Source of the DNA: Cryptomeria japonica
Taxonomy: Eukaryota > Streptophyta > Pinopsida > Cupressales > Cupressaceae
NCBI RefSeq assembly: GCF_030272615.1
Contig: NC_081409.1
Location: 912,420,340-912,480,339 of the forward strand
DNA: 60,000 bases
Direction of reading: 5' to 3'
Part shown: piece after piece, positions 46,900 through 57,652 of the stretch
How positions within the stretch are numbered: the stretch's first letter is position 1
Layout: every line of letters begins with the position of its first letter
Made by a program: the position numbers and the translations under genes
The notes under the pieces: generated by a model
The model's input: the letters and a program-made list of their open reading frames with translations, nothing else
The model's database searches: none
Told to the model about the DNA's origin: nothing

Positions 46900-48173
46900 A
46901 TGGAGGAATACAGTGTGAGGGAACTTACTCATCGTCTCACTCAAACTGAGAGAGCCTATGATGAACTCAAAGTCAAGTATAAAGCCTCTTTAGCCAAAAG
47001 AAGAGAGCATGCTGAGAAACTGATGGAACTTACTGAAAATAGTCTTCTGATGAAGCAGACATGGATGCCCTAGTTGAAGAAGTTGAAAAACTGAATGAAT
47101 CTAAAGCCAATCTAAGAAAAGAGTTGGAAAGACTGACTATCAGAATGTGTCAAGAGCTTGAGAACAAAAGGAAAGGTGAAGCTCTGGTAAAAGACAAAGA
47201 TCATGAGATCTCCAAGCTGAAGCAAGAAATCAGTGCCCTTACCGCTCACCTCCAAGAGAGTAAAGTGGAAAAAGAAGAAATGCAAGGTGAACTAAACATG
47301 GCTATTTTTGAGAATGCAACCTTGATGGAATCTAATGCCGCTATTTCCAAGGAACTTACTGAGTCAAAGGACATACTTGCCAAATTCAATCAGAGTACTG
47401 CGAAGCTAGAGAAAAAGCTAGAATTGGCAAAACCAGTAAAGAATACCACTGGACTTGGTTTCTCTGGGTATGAGAAAGGTGAGACCTCTGGAATAAAAGC
47501 TGAAGCATCAAAGAAGCAACCAACATCCAAGGATAAAGGTAAGCAAAAATTTAAACTTGTTTGCTTTAATTGTCTCAAAGAAGGACATATTGCTAATGTG
47601 TGTAGAAGCAAGGCCTACAACAATTTTCCTTATGTTCTAAATAATAAGCCTAGATCCAATAGATTCAATGGAAACTGTTATGCATGAAACAAGTTTGGGC
47701 ATAGAGCATTTGAATGCAGGTCTGTTTTGCACAACACTAGGAGATATCCTCCAAGGAATCAAGGAGTTATCCCAGAACCTTCTGTGAACCGGAATCCCAA
47801 CTGGTACAATACCTATGACCATCAGTCAGGTGGTTATCAAGCGGCTACTAGTTGAAGAGAAACTTGTTTGATTTGTCATGGTAGCAGTCACACTGCTGCA
47901 ACATGCAAAAGGAAGAATGGAAGTATGAATAATGGACCATGGAGAACACCTAGAATGGTATGCTATCATTGCAACAAACCAGGACACATTGCCAAAACTT
48001 GCAAACTGAAAAAGAACCTATCAGATGATATACCGATCACTCTAGAAGGGAAGATTGATGTCGAAACCATTCAAATGGAAATGAATAAAACTTGGAAAAA
48101 GAAACCAGAAGAAGTGTCACATGATGAACCAGTTTTTGCACCTAGTGTAGAATTCTCTAAACTAGCAAACTGA
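46900..48173 (+). pseudogene. element N Gag: coiled coil plus four zinc knuckles, broken
   Basis: ATG at 46900 opens the frame, which slips by one base near 47040 (an apparent deletion before the SSDEAD block) and continues in frame 0 to TGA at 48171-48173. Up to about 47450 it is charged and heptad-like. CCHC motifs follow: CFNCLKEGHIANVC near 47565, a second one whose second Cys codon has become TGA (47685-47687), CLICHGSSHTAATC near 47861 and CYHCNKPGHIAKTC near 47961. An additional TGA lies at about 47853-47855, just before the third motif. It lacks the UBN2 Gag domain of A and C. The Gag at 21090-22310 has the same plan. The coiled coil suggests self-assembly; the knuckles suggest RNA binding. 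Both roles are inferred from family features. Confidence 0.78.
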
Positions 48174-48611
48174 GATTCAGAAAAGCTTAGGGGGAACATA
48201 TTGGTGAAATATTTTGAACCCTTGGTTTATATCGGTAAATACCTTAACTGGTATATGTTAACTGTCAATCGGTAGAAGATTTGAAGCGGTAAAAAGGCAA
48301 AATTAGGGATTGTGCCCTAACGGTGATGCATTTATTATGGTAGGTGAAAGTTTGTTTAAAAGGGATTTTTCGTCGTCATTTTCACTTATCTATTTTTGAG
48401 AGAAGAATTTTCAAGAGAAGAGAAACAAAGAGTGATTCGTCTAGCGATTCAAAATGAATTCAAAATCTTGCAGAGGAATCCAGCGATCTTTTCAATCTAT
48501 CAGTGAAGAACACTAAGCGGTAATCCAGCAACCAAAGTGGTGTATTGTGGGTGACATTGCCAAACCCTAAATTTCAGATTGTGAAGGTATTTCTCAAATT
48601 TCTTTCTTATC
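48174..48611 (+). other. spacer between Gag and second ORF of element N
   Basis: It starts with CTTAGGGGGAAC (near 48186), a purine tract resembling a PPT and shared with 22319. No coding sequence is evident. The second ORF may be reached by a spliced or internal transcript; no splice sites were judged. Confidence 0.5.
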
Positions 48612-51600
48612 ATGGCTTCTGCATCGCACTCTAGTTCTAGTGCACCTGTAGATTTAGCCGAATTCCTTCAAAAGAAAATGAAATACAATGCCCTATCCCA
48701 AATACCTATCGGAGTTATTGTTGAGGGAGATATTTTTGGATGTATTGACTGTAAATTGGAAGACTTAGGATCCCTAGTGATTTATTCCTAGCCAAGTTTG
48801 TTCTATGGGGATGATAAGAAGATCAAACCTAAGTATAGTGTCCTTGAGAAGCTGAAACTGCACAATGCGGTGTACTTTTTGGAAGAGTTCACAGAAGAAC
48901 ATATCCACATCATCCTCAACAAAGTACATGGTGATAAGATGTACCTTGAGCGGACGCATGACATCACATCAAAAGCAATTCATGCCGTCATCGATTTCTG
49001 CAATATTGGAGAGGTACCAGCTCTACGAAAGGTCACCAAAATGAAAATGACAAATCTCACCAGTTATGTGAGTGACCAACAGGCGATGACCGTCAACAAC
49101 ATCAAAGATGATCTGGTGAAATATGCCTGCATGGTGATTGGTTACCGGATATTCTATGCCAGCAGAATGAATTTTGTCCCTACTGCTACAGTAAACGTCG
49201 CTTACAGAATGATTAAAGAAGACACTACATTTGACCTATGTACCTGTCTATAGAAGCAATTGCTACTGAACCTGAATTCCATCAAACATGACAATTCTCT
49301 AAGGTTCAGATTTGGACAACTTATGATCGGTTTATTCTTCTACTTTCAAGGTTATTTCCCTAGAGTAGGTGATGTGCAGTAGTCTGCTGACCTACTGGTT
49401 TCCAGGTAAATCAAGGAAAGTCTACAAGTAGTAGGAATTGGATATCCTGAGAATCTAAACAAATATTTTAATGAATTCAAGCGGAAAATGAACTAGAGAA
49501 TGAGGGTATCTGACGATATTGTGAAGGAATATAAAGATGACATTTGCTTCACAATAAAGGTAGATGAATGCATAATAGAAGTGATGGAACCAAGAAATGA
49601 AGCAGTTGAACCTATGGGTTATGAAGTGGTGAATGACCTATTGATCAGGTATGCCTCTACCCTACTTGCCTCACCATTAGATGCAAAGAAAAAGAGAACC
49701 AGTACCTATTTGGAGAGGGTCACACCAGTTAAAGACCCAAAACAGAAAAAGGGCAAAGTCATGCCATCGGTATCTGCACTGGTTACCTCTACCAGTGCGA
49801 AAGTGACCAAGCGATCACCAGCTAAGAAGAAACCTAAGGTTATTCTAGCAAAGGTATCTGAGAGGAAGCGAAAAACCAAAACCAACTCACTGGAGTCAGA
49901 GGACACTGAACCGGAATCCAAACAAAGAAGATAAGGCAATCAAGCAAAATGACAAAGTCTATTGGTAATGTTCCTGCAACTTCAACACCGGTAAATATAG
50001 ATATTTCCTCTTATAAACCAATGACACATTGTCAGAGGACAATTATGAATAATAGGAGAAAAGTACTTGATGATTTAAAAGAGTATTTTGATGATTTTAA
50101 TGATAATGAAAAAGAAGAGGTAGAATAGGAAATCATCAAATATTTATGTGTTAATGACTGATTGCCATCAGAGATTAGATCGGTTACAATAGATTCTTTG
50201 TATAATTCTTTAGATAACAAATGGCACATTGCCATTCAGAAAGAATAGGAGATCAGAGAGAAAAATTTTGCACAATACTTTCCTAATGCTTGTAATTCAG
50301 AACTATTTGAGATAATGGATAAGAACAAAGGCATATTCTTTATGATAAGGAGAAGGCTCGAGTTACTAGAAGGTAAAGAATTTGAAGTGAAAAGGATACT
50401 CACATACATGTGAAAGCTGTTGTCAGAATACACCAAGTATATGAAGCCAATAAGAAGGTTGAACAAGAACCTGACCTATCATCAGGCAAACCGAATGAAG
50501 TATTTGACAGTGAAGGTGAAAGAGAGATAGAGAAAACTGATCCTATTGATTTGGGTTCTTTAGATATTGAGGATGTCACTCCAGGCAAAGAGAAAGAAAA
50601 ATAGGATAAAGAAAAAGAAGAGAAAGAGAAACAGGATAAAGAAAAAGTAGAGAAAGAGAAACAGGACAAGGAAAAATCTAAAAAAGAGAAACAGGACAAA
50701 GAGGAAGAGAAAAAGAAAGAGGAAGAGGAGAAGAAAGAGGAAGAGGAGAAGAGGAAAGAAGAGGAGAAGATGAAAGAAGAGGAGAAAAGGAAAGAAGAAG
50801 ACAAGAGGAAGGAAGAAGAAAGGAAGGAGGAAGAGAAGAAAAAGTAGGAAGAGGAAAAGAAGAAGGAAGAACTGAAGAAGAAACAAGAAGAGGAGCAAAA
50901 GAAGAAAGAAGAGGATAAGAAAAGAGCAGAAAAGGAGAAGGAAGTAGAGAAGAACAAACAAGTGGAGACTCCTAAGGTAGCCGGTGATCAAACCAAACAG
51001 GTTGATACCACTAGTCCTATTGATCTTCAATCAACAGATGAGTCTGAGCTGCTTCAAAGCATCAAACTTGCACAGGAGAGACTAGAAGCATTATGGAGGA
51101 AGAAAGAACAGGATGTCATATAAACTGCGGTTGACACCCTTACCAGTTTGATTCCCAGTACCAACCTCCCCTGTATCGATTCCTCTCTATCCAAGCTTAA
51201 AATTTTGTGTACCATAGTGGAGGACCAGGTACAATTCTTGGAAGATGCTGCTGAAGCCACTGCAAAGAAGAATCATGAAAAGGCACTCAACACTGCCTTA
51301 GTGAAGAAAATGAATGAGCTTCGAACAACTACTAAAATAGAAGAAGGATATCAGTGTTGCTATGTATGAGGGTAAATTACTTTTGAGTAAAATTTGTCAA
51401 CCCCATCTATTTTATGATGATGTGCTTAAACAAAAAGATAAACTCCAATTGGAGTTCCAGGCATACATCAGCACCTTCAAGATGCCCTATGATCTCTTCA
51501 CTACATATGGGCAAATGGTTCATCATTATCAGCAGCAGACAACCAAGATGGACTCAGAGATCAGCAACCAGACCAGAGATTTGCACGAGCTTCAACTGCT

Positions 51601-51826
51601 CCTATTGCCAAGACTGCAGATTCTTCAGAAATGTTTTCTCAAACTGGAAGCTATCACGGTAAATCAAGAGATGAGTACCATTGATGCAATGGAAGAACTA
51701 GTATTCCAGATGAAAACTAAAAGTGAGGTTGCTACCTCATTACTTGAGTCATGGGCATTGGCCATGAAAACTTTTATGCAGGACTTTAAATCTGTTTTTT
51801 ATAAGTTTCATTCCTTATTGTCATGA
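48612..51826 (+). pseudogene. second ORF of element N: globular N-domain, K/E-rich repeats, C-terminal helical domain
   Basis: ATG at 48612 (MASASHSSS...) opens frame 0, readable to 49934 with stops at 48789, 49251, 49378, 49408 and 49494. Its N-terminal ~300 residues look globular, with KVHGDKMYLE and VIGYRIFYASRMN blocks that faintly recall 'putative plant transposon protein' ORFs of other plant retroelements (recalled, not checked). A basic Ser/Lys region follows. The frame then changes; frame 1 holds a Lys/Glu-rich stretch (about 50580-50960) with 10-residue repeats ending KEKQDK, and stops at 50602, 50845 and 51121. The last part (51362-51826) is frame 2 and homologous to 15206-15895. 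Its place downstream of Gag resembles the env-like ORF of Sireviruses, but no signal peptide or membrane segment is visible. Function unknown. Confidence 0.65.
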
Positions 51827-52077
51827 ACATTTACTCTATTTTTATATATAAGGAAACAAGTATTATTCTGCATTACTTTGTCATTGTTGGCAAAGGGGGA
51901 GTAGTGTACATTAAAATTTTGGTGAATGTTACCATTTCACGTATACTTTCATGTTACCATTTAGGGAAGTAGTGTATATTGTAATTTCTGCAAAAGGGAT
52001 AGTGTATATGCTTAGGGGGAGTAATTTTGATTATGGCATTTTTGTTGTAAAAACACTTAGATGTCAAAGGGGGAGAT
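51827..52077 (+). other. 3' noncoding region and PPT of element N
   Basis: Purine tracts GGCAAAGGGGGAGTAG (near 51889), TTAGGGGGAGTAA (near 52012) and CAAAGGGGGAGAT (52065-52077); the last adjoins the LTR. Confidence 0.78.
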
Positions 52078-53194
52078 TGTTGGATTTTGATAATGTTTTG
52101 ATTGTCATTGATGGACACACACTTTCTTGATGTATGAGTTATGCTCAACCGGTAATTGCTCCAACCGGTATTGTGTATTATTGAATGTATAGTCTTTAGA
52201 TTATTGGTGTTTTGCAAAAAATGGTTTATCAGTCATAGATTGACTGAAGAGATCAAGCAGTATGGAGATCCCAAGCGATTCAAGGATCTCAAGTGCTACG
52301 AAGGAACCAATCGATACTTAACTTTTGATCGGAACACTTCGATCTACCAGTCTTCATTTTTGACAACCGGTAATCGGTATATTGTATTAACTGGTATTAC
52401 TCTGTGATGAGTTATCATCCATCGACACTTTGGCGGTGATTTTGTGTTGTGTCACCAAATATGTCCAGATGCATTGAACCTAGGAACTTGTAGTCTAATC
52501 CTATTGGACCGACATGAAATCAGTTTCCTTTATAAGGACATCATGTCTAGGGTTTTTATGTAAGAGATGTGTGATATAAAAGGTTATGTGCGATCATTGA
52601 AGAGAAGATTTGGTTTGTGTGAAGAGATAGAGTGTGGAGATATTGAAGACTGAAGTAATGCTGAAATGCATTAACAATGAGTTGTCAAGGATCTAACCAA
52701 GCATATTGTGCTAGTATCTAGATCACTCACTTGTTGATTACTAATATCTTCAAAAGTCTGAAACCCTTAACCGGGTAGGCCCAACAAAGCCTTTCTAAAT
52801 CCTCTAACAAGGTGGTTCACAATTGTGGATCTGAAATCCTTTAACAAGGTAGTCTTTGACAAGATTTATCTCCTAACAGAGATCTAGATTCCTAATAGGA
52901 TCTGTTCTCGTGAAGAACATTGTATGACCTTAACCGGTTTGGTTTTTATTTTACAGATAGTTACTTGTGAGTTTCTGCTCCCCGTGGTTTTTCCCATTTG
53001 GGTTTCCACATCAAATATCTTGTGTTATGGTGATTTTACTCTTGTGGGTGAATTCTTTGTTTTCTATTTGGTTTGCATTTATCTTAACCGGTTTATTAGT
53101 GAATCCTTTGTATCAGTTATCTGCTAAACCGTTTAGAAGTTTGTTTACAGTATTTTTTGGTATACTAATTCACCCCCCCTCTTAGTATTCATCA
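52078..53194 (+). repeat. 3' LTR of element N
   Basis: 1117 bp with an intact TGTTGG start; TATAAGG at 52531-52537 and the conserved GGTTTTTCCC block near 52986. Ends TTCATCA at 53194. Confidence 0.92.
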
Positions 53195-54383
53195 AATACC
53201 CTACAACAAGGTTTGATATTCTTCAATGGTACACCTATCCCCAAGTGATTTAGGTGGTTTTGGTTTCTCAACCCACCGTACAATGCCCTAACCCAAAAAT
53301 GAGAGTTTTGAAGGGTTTCTAGGCCTCCTAACTGATAGTGATTGGTCAAGTTTGTGTATCGGCATCAGATGGTCTTGTCAAGGATTCCCCTTGCATAGGA
53401 AACTCTGTATGAACTTAATGGACCCCTCCAAAAGGTTAGATTGTGGTTTTGCATTCACCCCTGCACTTTACTCTCCAAATTCACCCTGTCTCCTCTAGTC
53501 GGGTTGCTCCTAGACTCGCCTAGAACAAGGTGACAGACATATCAAACTTCATCTTTAAGATGTGTCCCTACATATGTACACTGTAAAAGTGGTTGCCTTC
53601 CATGTACCAATAGGCTATGATTGTAGCACGGAGGGAATTCATGGGGCAACCATTTTACACAAAAGTGCTATTTACAAGCCAAAACTTGATGTTTGCAAAC
53701 AAAGCAATGAAAACACTAACACAACCTAACTTCAAAGCTTGAAATGAAAATAATAACTCTGAAACACACCAAAGAAACTCAATCCATTACTAGATCAATG
53801 GATTCAATCTATTTGTATTCACAATATGAGCAAAATAAGACAAAATAGTGTCAAACAATCCGTAAATGAGTAGTTTCATATTGTTGATCTTACAAAAACA
53901 AAAATACAACCTTGGTAACCATGCAATATAATTTTTTTATAGTATTACCCAATTGTGGAGGCATTCAATGGTGTTGTTCTATCCCTAAGTCCATCGCTAA
54001 GCATTTTAGGACAAAAATTATCATGACAACTTTTTGCAACTTTGCTCTTTTTGCACTTTTTGCTTTCCTAATCTATGAAGCCTATTCTAAGTCATTACTC
54101 ATGAATTTTCAATCATTCCTAAGACTATTTTAAACCTCCCTAAGTCTTATATGAATTTTTACCACTTTTTACCATCAAGAAGGTCAGTTTCCTACTCAAA
54201 CAACTACTTATGCACAAAATGCAAACCTAAGAAGAACTAACTCAATCTAAGCCTACATTTTACTCATCACACTCACTCTTGGACCCTCCTAGATTCCTTA
54301 TTCAATACATGACTTGGCTAAGGTTAGTACAAGCCAAAATTGAGAAAAACCTATAAGCCTAAGTCCTAGGTGCTCCTGCACCA

Positions 54384-54453
54384 GTCATACATCTACAGTT
54401 AAGTATTTAGAATCTTTGGTAGTGAATTGAAAAGTTTGATCCTAGATGTGATG
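54384..54453 (+). pseudogene. copia integrase fragment, right half
   Basis: It continues the fragment at 22454-22491 after the chromovirus. Bases ACATCTACAGTTAAGTATTT and AAGTTTGATCCTAGATGTGATG align with about 57957-58050 of element C, with an internal deletion of about 25 bp. It ends at the LTR of element C (54454). Confidence 0.8.
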
Positions 54454-55708
54454 TGTTGGCATTATGGATGAATTAATTATGTGTTGCATTTATGTTTTGT
54501 CATTAATTTCAACACTAGTTGTTATGGTTAGTTATCGACAGACAGGTTTTGATTACCAGTAGAAGATCTAGTGTTATCGACAGAAGACACTATCTGTTGA
54601 ACACTTTCGGCATGTTTGGATCAATGGAGTATGTTTGATTTCATGTGTTACATGTTCCTTGAGCATGTTTTGGTCAGTTGGTATTGACTTATTAATCAGA
54701 TGCTATCATACACTCTTGCAAACCCTTACCGCCATTGGTTTTACCAACAGAGCTTTCACTGAGGAATCTTGACATGATGCATAAGTGGTGTTGGTGCAAA
54801 CTCTGCATGCACTTCAGGATGTTGAAGATGTTCTTTGATCATGGTTCAACTGCTTGAAGACATTTCTTTGGCGTGGTGGACCCATAATAGGTCTGGTACC
54901 TATCTAGGTTATGGATCGGTATCATGATAACGTATTTTGTACACGTTATCATGATGTTTTGGGATGTTCTATGAATTGGTTATTTTTGTTTTGGTTTTAA
55001 GATGACATGGAATATCATTGTAATATGGATTTATGTAATGATCTTATTGAAATATCTTTTAGGTGGCCTACCTAATTGGTTTAGGCCTTAGGGTTGGTAT
55101 AAAATGATGTAAGATTTCATTATAGATCATAGGATGGGAATGAAAATATATTTGTGGTCTTGAAATGCAATATCAGATGCGAAGGAGATTTGGTTGATCA
55201 TAGGTGATCGAATTGGGATTAAGGAAGAGGTCAAAGGCCTCCAGTATTGAGCTTAGCCGGGACTGTAATCAGGCATGGTAGATGCTATCTCTGGCAGATC
55301 ATTACTCTGGATTGTTGTCCATTTATCTTGAGGTGGTTTTAACCTCTCTTTAGTCAGTAAGACTCTTTTGTAATGAGCAGTATGCTCTAGGCAATATGCC
55401 TTCCTGCATGTGCATGCCCCTCATTGTATCACATACTTTCTGCAAAAGTATCATCTAACTGTGGGTAGGCTTCCCACCGTGGTTTTTCCATTTTTGGGTT
55501 TTCCACGTATAAATAATGGTGTTATGTGGTTTGGTTTCTTTGCATTGATTATCTATTTAATTGCTAAGTTGTATTGTTTATCGGTATCTGTTTCTGCTTT
55601 ACCGACACTTAATCTAGTTAAAGGTTATTAATTGGATTAAATGATATAATGTGTTAACAACTGATTCAACCCCCCACCCCTCTCATTTATTCATCAATTA
55701 TCCTAAAA
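54454..55708 (+). repeat. 5' LTR of copia element C
   Basis: 1255 bp from TGTTGGC; the end is placed at 55708 (CCTAAAA, a likely mutated CCTAACA) because the primer site starts two bases later. TATAAAA at 55098-55104, GGTTTTTCC...TTCCACGTATAAAT near 55482-55514, C-rich end near 55670. The truncated LTR at 17609 is of the same family. The 3' LTR would lie beyond 60000. Confidence 0.85.
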
Positions 55709-55710
55709 AT

Positions 55711-55723
55711 TGGTATCAGAGCC
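55711..55723 (+). promoter_or_regulatory. primer-binding site of element C
   Basis: TGGTATCAGAGCC, the initiator Met tRNA type, between the LTR and the gag start. Confidence 0.92.
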
Positions 55724-55766
55724 TTGGTCCTCTTCTGCAGGAGCTTAACCGCTTGAGGTAGATCCT

Positions 55767-56915
55767 ATGGCGGCTAACACTTCAAAACCACCAACAACTA
55801 TTTTCAGAAGAGAAATCCCTAAGCTTGACGGAATAAATTATGGGATATGGAAAATTCGAATGGAGACTCATCTTAGATGTCTTAGCAAGGGTATTTGGGA
55901 GATTACTGAGAAAGGATACACACCTTATGATCCAACATCTAGCAATCCTGCTCCTGCAGACTTGGATAAAAATATTGAGAATGACTGCAGAGCTAGAGAA
56001 GCCCTCCTATGTGCACTTACTGATCAACAGATTATGGAATTGACTGATAAATCATCTGCAAAGGCTACGTGGGATAAATTGCAAACTCTGAATGAAGGTG
56101 ATCCTATTGTCAAAATTTCTAAACTTGATGGCTACCGGGTGAGATATGAAAACTTGAAGATGGATGACAATGAAATAATTGCTACATTTATGGAGAGAGT
56201 AAATGTGATTGTCATGGGAATTCAATATTGTGGAGGATCTCTGAGTGAAGATGAAATAGTTTCCAAAGTCTTGAGAGCCCTTCCACCGATTGACAAGATG
56301 AAGGCAACTATAATTAATAAGATAGGAACAATGGCAAACACCTTAGTTGACAGAGACATTTTGATTGGGAAGTTATCTGCTTTTGATCTTGAAGAATTTG
56401 GACCTTCTGGAGCTGTAAAATCTGAACCTATTTTTCATGCATCATCATCATCATCTACCAACTAGAATAATTGGAAAGCCCTATATGCAAAGGAATTGGA
56501 AGACATGAGGAAAGAAGATGAAGAATTTGAGCAACTTGAAGCCTTATTTGGTAGAAGAGTACCTAAAGGTCCGACAGGAAGTAAGTATGAAGGAAAATAA
56601 CCTTTTAAATGTTTCTCTTGTAATAAGATTGGTCATTTTGCATCTAGATGTCCTGAAAGGAATGCAAGATTTGAGGAAAGAGTTAAGAAATCATTTAAGA
56701 CTAACCAGAAAACATATAGATTCAAGAAAAGTAAAAAATGCTACATAGCAGATGAGGAAGGAGTAAGTGATGACTTTGGAGATGAACCGACAGAAGACTC
56801 TACTAGTGGATCCGACAATGGAAAGGAATAGGTGTTCTATGCTTTAAAGTAAGATGAACCGAAACTGGCTATTATGAATGAAGAAACAACCTTGGCAACA
56901 AAATTAGAAGATAAG
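55767..56915 (+). pseudogene. element C Gag and linker to protease
   Basis: ATG at 55767 (MAANTSKPP) opens frame 0. The first 230 codons are a UBN2-type copia Gag (WDKLQTLNEGD near 56070, LRALPPIDKMK near 56272). TAG at 56463-56465 and TAA at 56598-56600 interrupt it. A CCHC knuckle (CFSCNKIGHFASRC) lies at about 56610-56651. Two more stops follow before the protease (near 56829 and 56848). Apart from stops the frame is kept. Gag packages the element RNA. Confidence 0.85.
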
Positions 56916-57652
56916 GATGAATGGGTAATTGATAGTGGATTCTCACATCATATGACTGGTGATAAGAGAAAAAATTTGTCCCTACAAGAATACAATGGCT
57001 GTTAAGTCAGATTTGGAGATGACAAAGCATGTATGATCAAAGGTAGGGTACTATTTCTCTAGATGGTAATCATAATAATGATAATATCTATTATGTAGAA
57101 GGTTTAAAACATAATCTTTTGAATGTTGGTCAATTGGTGGACAAGGGTTTCCAACTTCAGTTTAAAGATAAAAAATGCAAAACCATTAACAAGACTGGTT
57201 TGGAAATTGCAACCGGTACTCAGATTGCAGATAATATCTTTCACTTGAACATTGGTAATAAGACATGTTTGATTGCTCATATTGATGAGAGTTGGCTATG
57301 GCATAAGAGGTTGTGTGATGCTAATTTTGATTATATTGTTAAGATCAGTTCAACTAAGGCAGTTAGAGATATACCTAAGATTATGAAGCCTCATAATCTG
57401 GTATGTAAGGAATGTCAAATGGGAAAGCAAGTTAGAACTTATTTTAAGAGCATACATGATAAATATAATGATGTACTTGATTTGACTCAGACTAACATAT
57501 GTGGTCCAGCAAGGACTAGAAGCTTTCAAGGTGATAGGTATTTCATGTTGATTATTGATGACTATTCTAGGATGATGTGGGTGACTTTTCTTAGGGAGAA
57601 GTCTGAAGCCTTTGAGAAATTCAAGATCTTTAAAGAAAAGGTTGAAACATAA
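56916..57652 (+). pseudogene. element C protease and integrase start
   Basis: The protease active site reads VIDSGFSHHMTGD near 56925; the usual Cys after DSG is Phe. A stop lies at about 57003. One missing base near 57045 moves the register from 0 to 2, where NVGQLVDKGF begins at 57119. Integrase zinc-binding residues (WHKRLC near 57298; CKECQMGK near 57405) and the first catalytic region follow, where the usual HTD reads TQTNICGP near 57487, so the first catalytic Asp is Asn. DDYSRMMW is present. TAA at 57650-57652 ends this part. Confidence 0.82.

Larger units (their letters stand above)
45730..53194 (+). mobile_element. element N: complete pol-less copia-like retrotransposon with a second large ORF; TSD AAGAC/AATAC
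   Basis: 7465 bp with LTRs 45730-46849 and 52078-53194, initiator-Met type primer site at 46852 and PPT at 52066-52077. Flanks AAGAC (45725-45729) and AATAC (53195-53199) differ by one base; the chromovirus 3' LTR shows the empty site near 22927-22935. Inside are a coiled-coil/zinc-knuckle Gag and, after a 438-bp spacer, a ~1070-codon second ORF. There is no protease, integrase, RT or RNase H, nor room for them. Replication would need enzymes supplied by a copia relative such as A or C. Confidence 0.9.
22492..54383 (-). mobile_element. Ty3/gypsy chromovirus, internally deleted, hosting four later insertions; TSD GTCAT
   Basis: The two outer LTR ends (TGATGGGG at 22492 and at 43164; CACCA at 54383, TACCA at 24105) and a perfect duplication GTCAT (22487-22491 and 54384-54388) define a 31.9 kb unit on the minus strand. 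After removing later insertions it has a 5' LTR (43164-54383, itself split), an initiator-Met primer site (43160-43148), gag, zinc knuckle, protease, RT cut within its thumb, then a fused integrase C-terminus with chromodomain-like end and the 3' LTR (22492-24105). RNase H and most of integrase are deleted. Copia A (24866-40783) lies inside pol; a solo LTR (43479-45645) and element N (45730-53194) lie inside the 5' LTR. Confidence 0.9.
43164..54383 (-). repeat. 5' LTR of the chromovirus, in three pieces
   Basis: Pieces 43164-43478, 45651-45729 and 53200-54383 align in order with the intact LTR at 22492-24105. The gaps are filled by a solo LTR and by element N, each with its own near-perfect 5-bp duplication. 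Confidence 0.9.

Noticed and set aside
50400-51030. Long minus-strand Ser/Phe- and Leu-rich frames
   Set aside because: These are antisense shadows of the K/E-rich GAA/AAG repeats in the element N second ORF.
51827-52077. Signal peptide or membrane anchor supporting a true envelope protein in element N
   Set aside because: No hydrophobic segment of sufficient length was seen in the second ORF, so an envelope role is not claimed.
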